DNA of 64,000 bases from Isoperla grammatica (taxonomy: Eukaryota; Arthropoda; Insecta; Plecoptera; Perlodidae). The stretch spans positions 40,620,906 through 40,684,905 of the forward strand of contig OX246744.1 of NCBI GenBank assembly GCA_945910005.1. The letters are read 5' to 3'. Below the pieces are notes generated by a model. The model made no database searches and was not told the DNA's origin. It worked only from the letters and a program-made list of their open reading frames with translations. Position 1 is the stretch's first letter. Every line of letters begins with the position of its first letter. Shown here piece by piece: positions 45,885 through 57,994 of the stretch. Both the position numbers and the translations under genes were made by a program.

Positions 45885-47680
45885 ATAGGCAAGTAGGACC
45901 TTACGGGGATGAACTCCTAAGTAGGACCTTACGTGGAGGAAATGGGCAAGTAGGACCTAACGGGGATGAAGTGGGTAAGTAGGACCTTACGTGGAGGAAA
46001 TGGGCAAGTAGGACCCAACGGGGATTAAGTGGGTAAGAAGGATCTTACGTGGAGGAAGTGGGCAAGTAGGACCCAACGGGGATTAAGTGGGTAAGAAGGA
46101 TCTTACGTGGAGGAAATGGGCAAGTAGGACCCAACGGGGATGAAGTGGGTAAGAAGGACCTTACGTGGAGGAAATGGGCAAGTAGGACCCAACGGGGATT
46201 AAGTGGGTAAGAAGGATCTTACGTGGAGGAAGTGGGCAAGTAGGACCTAACGGGGATGAAGTGGGTAAGTAGGACCTTACGTGGGGGAAATGGGCAAGTA
46301 GGACCCAACGGGGATTAAGTGGGTAAGAAGGATCTTACGTGGAGGAAGTGGGCAAGTAGGACCTAACGGGGATAAAGTAGGTAAGTAGGACCTAACGTGG
46401 AGGAAATGGGCAAGTAGGACCTAACAGGGATGAAGTGGGTAGGTAGGAACTTACGTGGAGGAAATGGGTAAGTAGGACCTAACGGGGATGAAGTGGGCAG
46501 GTAGGACCTTACGTGGAGGAAATGGGCAAGTAGGACCTGATTGATATTTGGGCTTAACGTCTCATATTTTTGCAACTTGGCTAATCGAGACGATGAGAGG
46601 TGAAATATGAAAATGATATGAAGATGAAATAGGGGCTGTTTGGAGGAAAGGGGCAAAAAGGAGGGCCGGGAGGAAAGGGAAAGGGGTGGAAAAGGGAGTG
46701 GGGAAGATATGGACTTAACGGGGATTAAGTGGGTATAAGTACGACCTTACGTGGAGGAAATGGGCAAGTTGGACCTAACGGGGATGAAGTGGGTAAGTAC
46801 GACCTTACGTGGAGGAAATGGGAAGTAGGACCTAACGGGGATGAAGTGGGTAAGTACGACCTTACGTGGAGGAAATGGGAAGTAGGACCTAACGGGGATG
46901 AAGTGGGTAAGAACGACCTTACGTGGAGGAAATGGGAAGTAGGACCTAACGGGGATAAAGTGGGTAAGTAGGACCTTACGTGGAGGAAATGGGAAGTAGG
47001 ACCTAACGGGGATGAAGTGGGTAAGTACGACCTTACGTGGAGGAAATGGGCAAGTAGGACCTAACGGGGATGAAGTGGGTAAGTAGGACCTAACGGGGAG
47101 GAAAGGCACAAGTAGGACCTAACGGGGAGGAAAGGCACAAGTAGGACCTAACGGGGAGGAAATGGGCAAGTAGACCTAACGAGGAGGAAATGGGCAAGTA
47201 GACCTAAGGGGGAGGAAATGGGCAAGTAGGACCTAACGGGAAGGAAAGGGATTTTAGGACCTAACGGGGAGGAAATGGGCAAGTAGGACCTAACGGGAAG
47301 GAAAGGGATTTTAGGACCTAACGGGGAGGAAATGGGCAAGTAGGACCTAACGGGAAGGAAAGGGATTTTAGGACCTAACGGGGAGGAAATGGGCAAGTAG
47401 ACCTAACGGGGAGGAAATGGGCAAGTAGACCTAACGGGGAGGAAATGGGCAAGTAGACCTAACGGGGAGGAAATGGGCAAGTAGGACCTAACGGGAAGGA
47501 AAGGGATTTTAGGACCTAATGGGGAGGAAATGGGCAAGTAGGACCTAACGGGAAGGAAAGGGATTTTAGGACCTAACGGGGAGGAAATGGGCAAGTAGAC
47601 CTAACGGGGAGGAAATGGGCAAGTAGGACCTAACGGGGTGTAAAGGAACAAGTAGGATCTAACGGGGAGGAAAGGAGAAA
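45885..47680. repeat. 58-bp (2 x 29) minisatellite derived from SINE body
   Basis: Dimeric unit: AAGTAGGACCTAACGGGGAT gaagtgggt + aagtaggaccttacgtgg aggaaatgggc. It begins directly in the middle of a SINE (45,772-45,884: ggaggaaaggggcgggtagg, caagtagg), whose words are the unit's words. After 47,100 the pattern switches to shorter units with gattttaggac. It is interrupted by a SINE at 46,538-46,715. Confidence 0.9.
46538..46715 (-). mobile_element. SINE inserted in the minisatellite
   Basis: Tail tgattgatatttgggc to a body ending gaagatatggac; the head is missing. Array units resume on both sides. Confidence 0.8.
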
Positions 47681-47702
47681 GAGGAGGACGAAGAGGATAT
47701 GA

Positions 47703-47748
47703 ATTTATTGGGTTTAAGGGCGCTTCAACCAGTTAGGTCATTTTGCGT
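47703..47748 (-). mobile_element. 46-bp LINE 3'-end insertion with 14-bp TSD
   Basis: Only the LINE terminus (ttgggtttaagggcgcttca) lies between perfect copies of CGAAGAGGATATGA (47,689-47,702 and 47,749-47,762). A very severely 5'-truncated target-primed event; it also fixes the LINE's 3' boundary independently. Confidence 0.9.
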
Positions 47749-47762
47749 CGAAGAGGATATGA

Positions 47763-48326
47763 TTATTTCGTGATTAATGACGTTCTCGACGATAAGGTCA
47801 TAGGCCTACTCATATGACATCATGGTTCTATTGGAAGAACGGGATAAGTGGCGTTAAGTGACGGTTAGAAGGACTAATATTCAAAGGAGCAGATTGAGGA
47901 TGGGGCAAGGATCGTACAATCGGCCGTGGTAGGCTACTAGGCTACACCCTAGGCCAAGTTCTACGCCGGTCCTAGGCCTAGACGGGAAATGATGAACGAA
48001 TCAAATATTGAACCTCAAACTTACTAGGCCTAGGCCTAGGCTAACCGAAATGATGAAACTGTACTAACCGACTAATTACGAGTCTCAAACCGTTTTTTGC
48101 TTCAATCTTCCAGAATAAGAGTTTCTTGTTCGTTGTTCTATGAAGAAATGTTACAAAAGTTGATTTAAAACTGGTTATTTCATATAAAACCACGGAGACA
48201 AGTCTACCACACGACTGTTCAGTACAACAATCAGTCTCCGAATGAAGCACAAAATGGACGTGTTTGACCGTTGCTCAACAATGAAGTTTTCACCGCCAGC
48301 TTGATGCTAAGTTTCGCGAGCAAGAT
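47763..48326. other. unassigned DNA
   Basis: Only a palindromic cctaggccta-rich patch (about 47,930-48,050). No exon seen. Confidence 0.4.
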
Positions 48327-48412
48327 CTAGTTGATTGCCGCCTAGCGGCTAGTCGTAGAACTCCTAAGTTGCGCCCGCCGCGCTAGCGGTGGGCGATCAA
48401 GTAGACTTGTTC
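48327..48412. repeat. small fold-back related to the 27.2-kb MITE
   Basis: Imperfect inverted ends gagcaagatctagttgat / atcaagtagacttgttctc, with ccgcctagcgg and a reduced centre. Shared words (cctagcgg, actcc(c/t)aagtt) link it to the MITE at 27,218. Confidence 0.5.
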
Positions 48413-48493
48413 TCGAGTAGTGTGCCGTGTTTCCTTGAGCCGAACCGAAGCCCGCCTTTTGTGTGCGACATAAGAAATAGTTCCTATTATACC

Positions 48494-48974
48494 CTTAGAC
48501 CAGTAATATAGGTAGACGGAGTATGACGTCATCGCGAGTGAGACCATCATTGAATCGAGGCAAACCACGTGATGTGGGGTTGCGTGGGGTACCTTTCAAT
48601 GTTACATATTTTGACATGGAAAAAGCGAGAAGTTCGCAGGTTTGCCGCTAGATGATGCTAAGTGCGCGGCAAATACGTTTGGCATTTGACAAAGGATGTA
48701 TTATTATTTGTATTTCCACAGAAATGATTAGTGATTAGTGAAGGTACTGTTAATCTTAGTAAACATATTTTTAATTTGCACTAGTTGAAAATGATCATTT
48801 TTCTTTACACAACGATGTACTGTTTGTACTGTTTGTACTGTTCATACACAGACGCTTTAAATTGCCGCGCATCCTGTCCCCACATCACGTGGTCTGCCTC
48901 GATTCAATGTTGGTTTCACTCACAGCCGGTCGCTAGCATCGGCTTGCTCCGTCTACCTATATTACTGGTCTAAG
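48494..48974. mobile_element. MITE with perfect 28-bp ends and 8-bp TSD
   Basis: Terminal repeats begin CTTAGACCAGTAATATAGGT and are perfect for 28 bp, with further inverted blocks (GAGTGA, ATTGAATCGAGGCA, ACCACGTGATGTGGGG) to about 100 bp. TSD ATTATACC (48,486-48,493; 48,975-48,982). An 8-bp TSD fits hAT but the ends do not look like canonical hAT. No transposase. Confidence 0.8.
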
Positions 48975-48989
48975 ATTATACCCACATTA

Positions 48990-49287
48990 AGCCCGGTTTA
49001 CACACCGTAATAAGGTTTAAGGTCTAAGGTTTAACAAAGTTGAATCAAGCTAGTAGCATCATGGCGTTCACATAACTTCCTAAGATTTAAGGGCTAAGAC
49101 GAAAGTTGAAACTATTCCAACTTGTTAGCTCTTATCCCAAAAATTCTTAGCCCAGCCAATGAGAGACGAGCTTTTATAAATCCGGCCAATGGTAGCGATC
49201 CTAGTAAATCAGTTTGGAAAATACTTTCCTTAGAACAAAATATTAAATGTTAAACCTTAAACCTTATTCCGGTGTGTAAACCCACCA
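48990..49287. mobile_element. MITE with TTA TSD
   Basis: Ends GGTTTACACACCG...AATAAGGTTTAAGG mirrored by CCTTAAACCTTATTCCGGTG...TAAACC. TTA flanks (48,987-48,989; 49,288-49,290). Harbinger-type target, 298 bp, non-coding. Confidence 0.65.
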
Positions 49288-49445
49288 TTACACGGTTCAA
49301 TACTTTCGTCAAACTTATTGAATTCAAGGACAAAAAAGCATCAAGTAATAGAAGCTATATGGTTGCAGTTTTTTACCAAAATGTTTTTGATTCGCTTTTG
49401 TTCTTGAATTCAAGAAGTTTGACGCAAGTATTGAATCGTGTAATG
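49286..49445. mobile_element. 160-bp near-perfect hairpin element
   Basis: CATTACACGGTTCAATACTT ... and its reverse complement at the far end pair over about 50 bp, leaving a ~55-bp loop. It abuts and overlaps the TTA of the preceding MITE. Confidence 0.7.
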
Positions 49446-50169
49446 TCGGCATAGGGAACAATAACGGGGAAACGAATAAAATGTTAATTTGGTAAACCTG
49501 AATTTGTTATACTTTTTGATACTGCAGGTGTAATACACCTGGTAGTGTCTAGTGTCTGACCGCGAATCTCTACCATCATGATGAAGATTTCATCCGTGTT
49601 GTTCACCATAGTTTCACTCATTGTGTCCTATAGGTGTTATTTCTCTATTCTTGTTTCTGTGTTATTTCTCCAAAGCCGCCACTGGAAAGTATGACATTGT
49701 GGTCGTGATGTAGTCTGAAGAATGGAAATGCAAGAACCCATGTAACTAGCCTTGTGGAGTGGAACGGCGGGTTGGGGGGGGGGGGGGGGCGGGAGGGGGT
49801 GGCGGTTGTCATTTACCGTACACCGACTCGTTTTGGAGCATTTTAGTTCGGTTGACCAAATGCAATTTTGTCCCATCTATAGAAAGTTAGGACTCGGGTT
49901 TGAACCCTCGCGAACTTCTGTAAAAGAAGAAGGCGAGAGGGGGCTGGGGGGGGGGGGTGGAGAGGGGGGGGGGGTGACTCGCTGACCGGAAATATTCCCG
50001 TCTATACTGACATAATTTGCAAGGTGAGCGAGGTTGCCAGCGCGTTCTCCGTTCTCATACTGAGTACTGACCTTAGATTTTGCATGCATCCTGTTTCAAC
50101 GAAAGCGCTAGTATATAGTAATAGTAGTAAGTAACAACATGATGCGACAGAAAATACAATAAATTCAAA
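49446..50169. other. unassigned DNA with G-runs
   Basis: Long G-runs at about 49,775-49,797 and 49,937-49,975. The ORFs over them are low-complexity. No gene seen. Confidence 0.4.
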
Positions 50170-50436
50170 TTTAGACTCTATAACCACTCAGTAACAAGAC
50201 TGATTTTCAGTGGGGGACTTTAAAAAGTGACTAAACCAACCCTTTAGGCTCCAAACACCATCGACGAGTGAGCGATAACCAATCAAAGATCGATATGTCA
50301 AATATGAAACACATGAATCAGTGATTGGACAGTGCGAACATGGAGTTGTATAGGTATAAGGTACTATTATAAATCCATGGTGCGAACACCTGCGGACAAA
50401 TGCCAGAATCAACAAGGCCGATTCAGAACAACTTTA
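50170..50436 (-). repeat. dispersed repeat DR, copy 2
   Basis: Inverted relative to 312-590, and longer in the middle by a segment containing ccatggatttataatagtac. Confidence 0.7.
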
Positions 50437-50892
50437 AATAAAAGCGACTTTTGTTTCTGTGTTTTCCCGCTACGCTGCGCTAAAAGTAGTTGTAGAGAAC
50501 CCGGAAGGACAACGCTCTGTGTACGCGCGTGTTTTGTGTAGTGAATAACTCATGCATGGGTTTGAATGTGTAATGCGCGTCGAATACTGATGTGTACATG
50601 AGAGTTGAAACACTTCTAAAGTAATGACCATTGTGTATTGATTCTCATTGGCTTCTATACATTCTGGATATTACATTCATTGAACTGGTGATCGGTATAG
50701 ATACGTGTTAATCGATAAGTTAATCAATATACTTGTATCTATAGGAGTGGCTATACCCACTCAATTACAAGAATGTATGTTCAGTTGTGGTACAGTGTTA
50801 TCACAGCCGTTCTCAGTGGTTCGTGTGATTGATACACAGGTACTGAGCAGGTGCCACTTAGGGACGTGGGTTCGAATCCCGCATAATTAAAT

Positions 50893-51054
50893 AAAAATAA
50901 ATTCACATTTAGAGTCTACCCACTCAGTAACTTAACTGATTTGCAGTGGGGGACTTGAATTTAAAGCGACTAAACCAACTCTGTAGGCTTCGAACACCAT
51001 CGACGAGTGAGCGATAACCAATCAAAGATCGATATTTCAAATACGAAACATATG
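50893..51054 (-). repeat. dispersed repeat DR, copy 3 (partial)
   Basis: The 3' half only (agagtctacccactcagtaac to gatatttcaaatacgaaac). It is preceded by gtgggttcgaatcccgc, a B-box-like word, but there is no tRNA fold. Confidence 0.65.
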
Positions 51055-52249
51055 GTACGGTTTTATTTGCAATTATCCTTTATCTTCATCAATCCCCCTC
51101 GTCGTCTCAATAGCATGATGTAATAGCATGATGTAGACGTAAGATTCACATTGTTATCACTTACTATAGTAGTCCTAACGAAAGTATTCGTATACGGATC
51201 TCAGGTCATGGTCTACTGCCCCTTCTAACCGCGCCAATTGAAAGAAAATCAACGGATACCTGTCGTTCTTTCACACATTCGTAAATGCACGATTCAGCTT
51301 AGTCGAGTACACAGGCGGTTTGGCCACACTCACCGTTACAGGTAACCAACGGAAGGTTTTAAATTATCTCCAATGGAGCTGTTTAGATTAGATGGAATTA
51401 GCGAGGTAGAAAATTAAGTTTTCACCACTGACTCGGCTGTTTCGTAAGCATCAGAATACTTTCGTTGCGACAACTTTTTTAGGGACCTAACCCCCGTCTG
51501 AACCCGGGGTAGAATTTTACCCAGGTGACTCTGCCAGTCGTACGTACCCTGTTACTTACCGCCGCATCCCACTTGTCCCTTCCCCCCATTTTGTTTGCCC
51601 TTATGACAACCCCGGCCCAATGCCCACACCCAATGGGCAATGAGGGATCAACGAATACTGAATTGATGACCAACCCTCTTCTATAAGAGAAGCCATCAGT
51701 CCAAACAGCTTTTTCTGACCATGGCAAATCCGTCTGTTTTTCACTTATTTATTCAGTTCCAAGAAAAGCTAATTTGATAATTACTATTTATAGTAAAACA
51801 ATAGCCAAATTCGTTTGTAAGTGCAGTCAAGCAAAGATTACTCTTTGAGTCGTTTCTGTGGAATTGAATAGGAAGATTACTGTCTTTTGTTCCCCTATGG
51901 ATACAATTGCTTCACATTTTTCCTTAGTTGAAACTCTTTTCACCTGTCAGTTCTTGCATGTTGAACTGTCAAGTCTAATGCCTAATTTTTCTTGCGTAAG
52001 GAGCGCGAAATAATAATTGTAAATTGGTAATAATTTTGCAACAATAGAAAATTAAAACCATACATCGATTATTGGGACAAACATGGAGTTGGAGAGAGAT
52101 GGAGCACCCGGGCCCCGGCCCGAGTGCAACTGCACCCTCTGCCACCCGATAGCTACGCCACTGAACATGTGCTTTCTTTGATCCCGCCCATGTCCCGCAC
52201 TTGCAGCGGTCTCGACACCCGAAATCCCCCTCGCTCAAACAGACCAACC
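51055..52249. other. unassigned DNA
   Basis: 51,530-51,545 (tctgccagtcgtacg) matches, inverted, a word seen at the end of old SINE-related copies (22,675), so a decayed relative may lie at 51,480-51,730. 52,085-52,165 is a GC-rich scrap resembling transposon-end sequence. No gene. Confidence 0.35.
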
Positions 52250-53131
52250 GATGTGAAGGTCACAAACAGACAATAATAAAGAAATTAGCTAGGAAAATAG
52301 GACTTTTTCAAAGAATGTGTGGATGTTTACCAATAAGTAGCAAGATTAACATTTGCCAGGCAATAATAACTCCACATTTTGATTATTGCAGTTCGATTCT
52401 ATTTTTACTAAATAAAAATACAATTACAAAAATGCAAAAATTACAAAATAAAGTAATGCGAAGTATACTGTGGGTGCCAAAACGAACATTTATTAAAAAG
52501 ATGTGTGAAGCATTAGGATGGCTAAATGTTAAACAAAGGATTATTTTAAACACCCTAACATTACTGTTTAAAATTTCAAAAGGTATTGGGCCAGGCTACT
52601 TATGTAAAAAGATAGGGGAAAAAAAAGAGAACTATTATAATACAAGAGATGGAAAAAATATGAAAATCGAAAGAAACAACACTAAATTTGGAAATAATTC
52701 TATCTTTGCAAAAGGAATGAGAATATTTAATAGATTACCATTAGAAGTTAGGAATATACAGGATGTAAAAAGATTTAGAGCTAAGTGCTGTAAGATAGTT
52801 AAGGGTTGCGGATGGAAAAGGGAGGTTACTGGAATGGAGGATTTCTGGACTCAACCAGATTAATGTCTGAAAGAATAAAGAGTTAATGCTCACCCATGTA
52901 GCAATTATATTACATTGTTTTTGTTGTATTGTTTTTCATTTATTATTGTATTTTGTTACATCTCAAATAATGTATGTTTATTTTATTGATTTGTATGGGT
53001 TTTTGAATAATTATATAGATTGTAAGATGTTTGTATGTGATATATTGTGATGTTTTGGGAATGACATTGTAATTTGTAAAATAGCAAAAATGCTAATAAA
53101 GATTTACTACTACTACTACTACTACTACTAC
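52250..53131 (+). mobile_element. 5'-truncated LINE (Jockey/CR1 group), C-terminal RT domain
   Basis: An open frame to 52,863 encodes the post-RT region: KINICQAIITPHFDYCSSI, MQKLQNKVMRSILWVPKRT, YNTRDG and FAKGMRIFNRLPLEVRNI. Those are landmark motifs of Jockey/CR1-type ORF2 C-termini. Stop at 52,861-52,863, then a 240-bp AT-rich 3' UTR, AATAAAG, and a (TAC)n tail (53,104-53,131). The catalytic RT core and endonuclease are missing, so it is an inert fragment. The frame is clean, so insertion may be fairly recent. Confidence 0.8.
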
Positions 53132-53371
53132 ATCACAGTATTTGAAGAGACGCGTAAACGCATTCATTTCCCTTGAGTCGATAAAGCAGGATCTGGTTGA
53201 TCGACTCGTTGGAACTACAAGCGACACTAGCGCAACTTGCAGGATGGAACGAGTACTAAATAAACTTGTTGGCTAGGGGTTTGAGACGTAAGGGGATACT
53301 GGAGTGGGGGTAAGAGTGGGGATTATATCTATTAGTATTAGCCCATAAAGACGAAACATCTTCCCACCTGT

Positions 53372-53641
53372 TTAATCAATGGTCTGGTTAACCCACTGCT
53401 TCCTAAAATTCTCCCTCGTTGCGTCCTCACTTCCTGCTTGCTCGCCGCCGCTAGCCGCAATATTAGCAACATTTATAAAATAATCGTTAAAATGGTTTGC
53501 TACTCGACTAGGATCATCTTCAGTAAGCGTCTTTTCTCCATCAATTGTTATTTCAGATATTGCTTCGTGCCCTTTGCCTTTCAATATTTTGTTAACGACA
53601 TGCCAATAGTTCTTGCCTTTATTGACTGCCTTCTCTATTTC
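53372..53641 (-). pseudogene. LINE ORF2 fragment between endonuclease and RT
   Basis: Minus frame with NYWHVVNKILKGKG, AISEITIDGEKTLTEDDP and VANHFNDYFINVAN, the linker just ahead of the RT domain in Jockey/CR1-like LINEs. About 90 codons, interrupted at both ends. It may belong to the same family as the plus-strand fragment next to it. Confidence 0.65.
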
Positions 53642-53644
53642 TTA

Positions 53645-54548
<904 letters not shown>

Positions 54549-54762
54549 AAAATAAATTAAATAAAAAAAATTAAAAATTCTAAGAAAGTACTTTTATACA
54601 AAATGCCCACATTCACAACTTTATAGAGCTATAGTATCGGCAGACAAGTCGCTTTCTCCCCTGAATTTAAATGACGGAAATTTAAACTTGCTTCAAAAAC
54701 TAAATTCTGACACAGCAAAAGAGGTCAGAATATCAGAAAAGACGTTACATAGCAGACATTAT

Positions 54763-55406
54763 CATAGGCGTGCGCAGGGGGGGGGGGGGGCAAGGGGGGC
54801 AGCGGCCCCCCCATTAGGGTAGGAGAGTTTTTTTTTTTTTAATAGAATTTGGCCCAGGGTATACTGTTTACGCCTGCCGATCGTAAAAGACGAGAAAAGG
54901 ACCTATAGCACCTTCCTCATATTAAATATATTCCTCAAACTGTCACTCTTGCCCTAACTGTCTTGCCCGTTTGACCCGGGAAAGAATAGGTCCAGCATAG
55001 TGCCTGTCGTAATGGGCGACAAAAATGCTGACGCCTGACATAATGGTCCTAATCTTACCTGAAGTTCTAGATTGGAATGACATTGGAATCAGCTGACCGG
55101 CCTCAACATCAACTGTTGCCTTACCGCCAAGATTTTGGCTGTGGGACTGACCACTTCCTTCACTTTGTAACAATGATATCACTGATATCCACAAATAATC
55201 GTGTGAAATTAACCCATTGAACAGACAACCTGTACTCCTCCTAATACGCTTAAAAACCCGGTTAATAACGTATGTCTTTAAAAAATCTCCTGCGGAGCTT
55301 TTTGTGGGGGGCATCCTCCCCACACCCCCCATTGGCGCCGCCGTGAAGTACTTTAATTGGTAATTAATTGTGCCCCCCCATTGATCAACGTCTGGGCACG
55401 CCTATG
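54763..55406. mobile_element. hAT-like non-autonomous transposon, 8-bp TSD
   Basis: Ends CATAGGCGTGCGCAG ... CTGGGCACGCCTATG, TSD GACATTAT at 54,755-54,762 and 55,407-55,414. The end sequence and 8-bp target are typical of hAT. The 129-codon minus ORF inside does not resemble a transposase. Confidence 0.85.
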
Positions 55407-55414
55407 GACATTAT

Positions 55415-55825
55415 AAAGAACTTCTTAAGGATAACATCGATAGTGTAGCATCGAACAAATGGTTTTAAAACCCGGAACGTTGATGGAGATACAATCGAAG
55501 TTGATCCAATGCTGCTTTTCCAACGACTCTCGATCGTCGGAGAGTTATCAGAGGATGATTTAGCAACAGCTCATTTAGTTTTTTTTTATGAGTTTCATAA
55601 TGATATAATGTGTAAATGTTAATTTTTTTTACGTAAGCATTTGTATTATCTACAAATTAAGCACAGTACCACAAGATGTATTTCACTATTTGGGCATTAC
55701 AAGGTAAGCTGAAAAGTCGGCTCCTGGGGATATTACGTTTGCAAATACACGAAGAAGATGGTACAGAAATAAAATTTAAGGGAAGGATATGAAATAAGAA
55801 ACATTGTTACAAGCAAGTCTTGCTT
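55415..55825. other. unassigned DNA
   Basis: AT-rich, nothing recognised. Confidence 0.35.
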
Positions 55826-56060
55826 TGTGATTGATTAAGGGCATTTTTATGCATCTCATACCTTGAAGGTCTCTAGAGACAAATCTTTGAGGAGTTGTGT
55901 AGTATGTGGAGTACATTAAAAGCAAATATCATAACCACTGTAGTGTTTGATGGCTACGGTAATCGGTCATTAACTAAACACATCACACATTAATTTTCAA
56001 CTAACAACGGGTAGGCATTTAAAACGGATGCAGCTTCTTGCAATTGCAACGTAAGTTAGA
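55826..56060 (+). pseudogene. decayed FDGY-family fragment (plus strand)
   Basis: VEYIKSKYHNHCSVFDGY followed by a degenerate S/T-K-x-H stretch. It resembles the VVFDGY..STKDHxH motif of a large family of uncharacterised, transposon-like animal proteins. Stops occur on either side. It is an inverted partner of 56,895-57,060. Confidence 0.45.
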
Positions 56061-56390
56061 ACAGTCCACTTTACGATTACATCATAGAATTTGTAAATAT
56101 GTAGTGTGACTTGTCAGTTGTTCCAAGACAAAAATGTTTTAAAAGTTATTCCAAAGCTAAACCATGTACTTGACGATACTAATAATAAAATGTAGTGGAG
56201 AGATGCCGATAATCTAGGTGGTAGAGTCTCATGCTTAATGTGTTAGCAGTTATTAATTTGTGTGTAAACTTTTCTTTTTTCATTTTACAACAGGCCGATT
56301 GCTTGTTCACTGCACTCAACAATCTATGTGGGATTGTTGGAAATAGATGAATTTAAAAAAATCTTATGCAAATGTCTTGAATGGCAAATA

Positions 56391-57060
56391 TTAACCCATT
56401 CTAAACATTCTTGCAGTAGTGTCACATCCACTTATTACGCGAAGGGTAAAGGGTGAAGGGTAAAGAATAAACCAAATTCTTGATCCTAGCTTGGTTGTTA
56501 TGTAACGCATATTCCATATTTTCTGTTTGCTTTCACCAGCTTTCAACTCTGATTCATTGATTAAATCATAAACAGAATGTTCGTGATTGAAATGCATACA
56601 ATTACTGGCAAATCTGCATCATCACCAGTGAGGGTGCTGTTCTCATGGTTAGCCGACTCTACTGCTGCAATTGCAATAACACATCGGCGTCGTCTTGTGC
56701 TTAAAGTACTGTGATGTTATTGGCTTCAAGTCTCGTCGTAAAAGGCTTAGTGAATCTTCTTTTGTTAATTGGGTTGAGAGTTGTTCTATGTTCTATATTG
56801 ACTAACAATGAATGTTTGACTCACACTGGATTGTAGTGCATCTGTTAACACCATTTAATTTCAAATATGTAATGTCTTCTGGTGATGGCTCACTATTGTA
56901 GCTATCAAACGCTACAGTGATCTTACGATATTTGCTTTTGATGTGCTCCACATTATTATATACATGGGTTTTTATAAGATTTCTCTAGAGTATAGTTTCT
57001 AGACTATAGAGTCTAGACGAATATATACGATGCAGTAAATGCTATCTATCAATCACAAAA
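56391..57060 (-). pseudogene. decayed FDGY/GCDTT-family gene (minus strand)
   Basis: The minus strand first reads VEHIKSKYRKITVAFDSY, then IQCESNIHC, and about 400 bp on VISGCDTTARMFRMG, close to the GCDTTSRLFGIGK motif that follows FDGY in that family. Several stops and shifts intervene. The function of the family is not known to me. Confidence 0.5.
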
Positions 57061-57228
57061 CAATTGTGTTAAACTTATCAACATCAATGACTCAATGAGT
57101 GTCAAACCAGAAGAAAAATTGACTTATTAGGACACTTTTTACCGCCCCCCCTCCCCCCCCCACCCTTTTTCAGCCAAACACTAGGGTATATTTTCTTTTA
57201 TCACACTAAAAGTATTCTTACTAATAAC

Positions 57229-57650
57229 TAGGAATGTCAACGATAATAGCATATCGATAAATATCGATATTATCGCGATATGGCTAGCCATATCGCGATA
57301 ATCGTACGATATTAAATTCTCTGCGATATCCCGATAATCGTGGCGACTTGATTTCATATTTGTATTTGGCGCCTGCTCAACGTTAGCCGAGCGACCACCG
57401 ACCAGCCGCCGAGTGCCCTCCTTCGATGAAGCCGCAGGAAAACCATTCGCCACAACCCTCCCCCCCCCCACATATGACGCAATGATAAAAGTAGTATTAG
57501 TGCTTATTTCATAATATCGCGGCGATATATCACGATAAAAATTGAAAATGCAATATCGAGACGATATTTTTTTGCACCGATATTATCAAGATAATTTTGT
57601 ATTACTGTTGCGATTATCGTTATGGAATTTCATATCGTTTGACATTCCTA
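57229..57650. mobile_element. hAT-like MITE, 8-bp TSD
   Basis: Ends TAGGAATGTCAACGAT ... TTTGACATTCCTA, TSD ctaataac / ctgataac (7 of 8). The interior is full of self-complementary atatcgataaatatcgat words around a GC-rich core. Non-coding. Confidence 0.75.
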
Positions 57651-57658
57651 CTGATAAC

Positions 57659-57994
57659 AGCCTATTAATAGCTTTCGTTTGATACGTTTGACGATATTCC
57701 TTATTTAACCCGCCCTCCCCCCCACTTCGTTCCACCCACCTAAAAAACTTGGGATTTTTTTTGCATGACCCTGAGAGCATCGGTAATAAAATCAACGTAT
57801 CAGCAGCTTTCTTTTGATACCCATATTGCCTTTGTCCAAATATGTAACTGTATCAGTTATTAATGTAATAATTAATTATTAACTATGCTGATTTGTCATA
57901 CAAATAATATTTTGATTGCAGTAAAGTTTCTACACAAGTTTTGTATGTACGGTACTTTTATTTCAAACTGAAAAATAACAACATTCAAAAACAA
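57659..57994. other. unassigned DNA
   Basis: AT-rich with C-runs. No gene seen. Confidence 0.4.

Noticed and set aside
50855..50885. tRNA gene or tRNA-derived SINE promoter
   Set aside because: There is a B-box-like gggttcgaatccc, but no A box at the right distance and no cloverleaf stems.
52201..52863. 220-codon ORF as a host gene
   Set aside because: Its motifs and (TAC)n-tailed 3' end identify a 5'-truncated LINE. The first ~17 codons are flanking sequence.
54943..55332. 129-codon ORF as hAT transposase
   Set aside because: No zinc finger, DDE or dimerisation motif is visible. The element is best read as non-autonomous.
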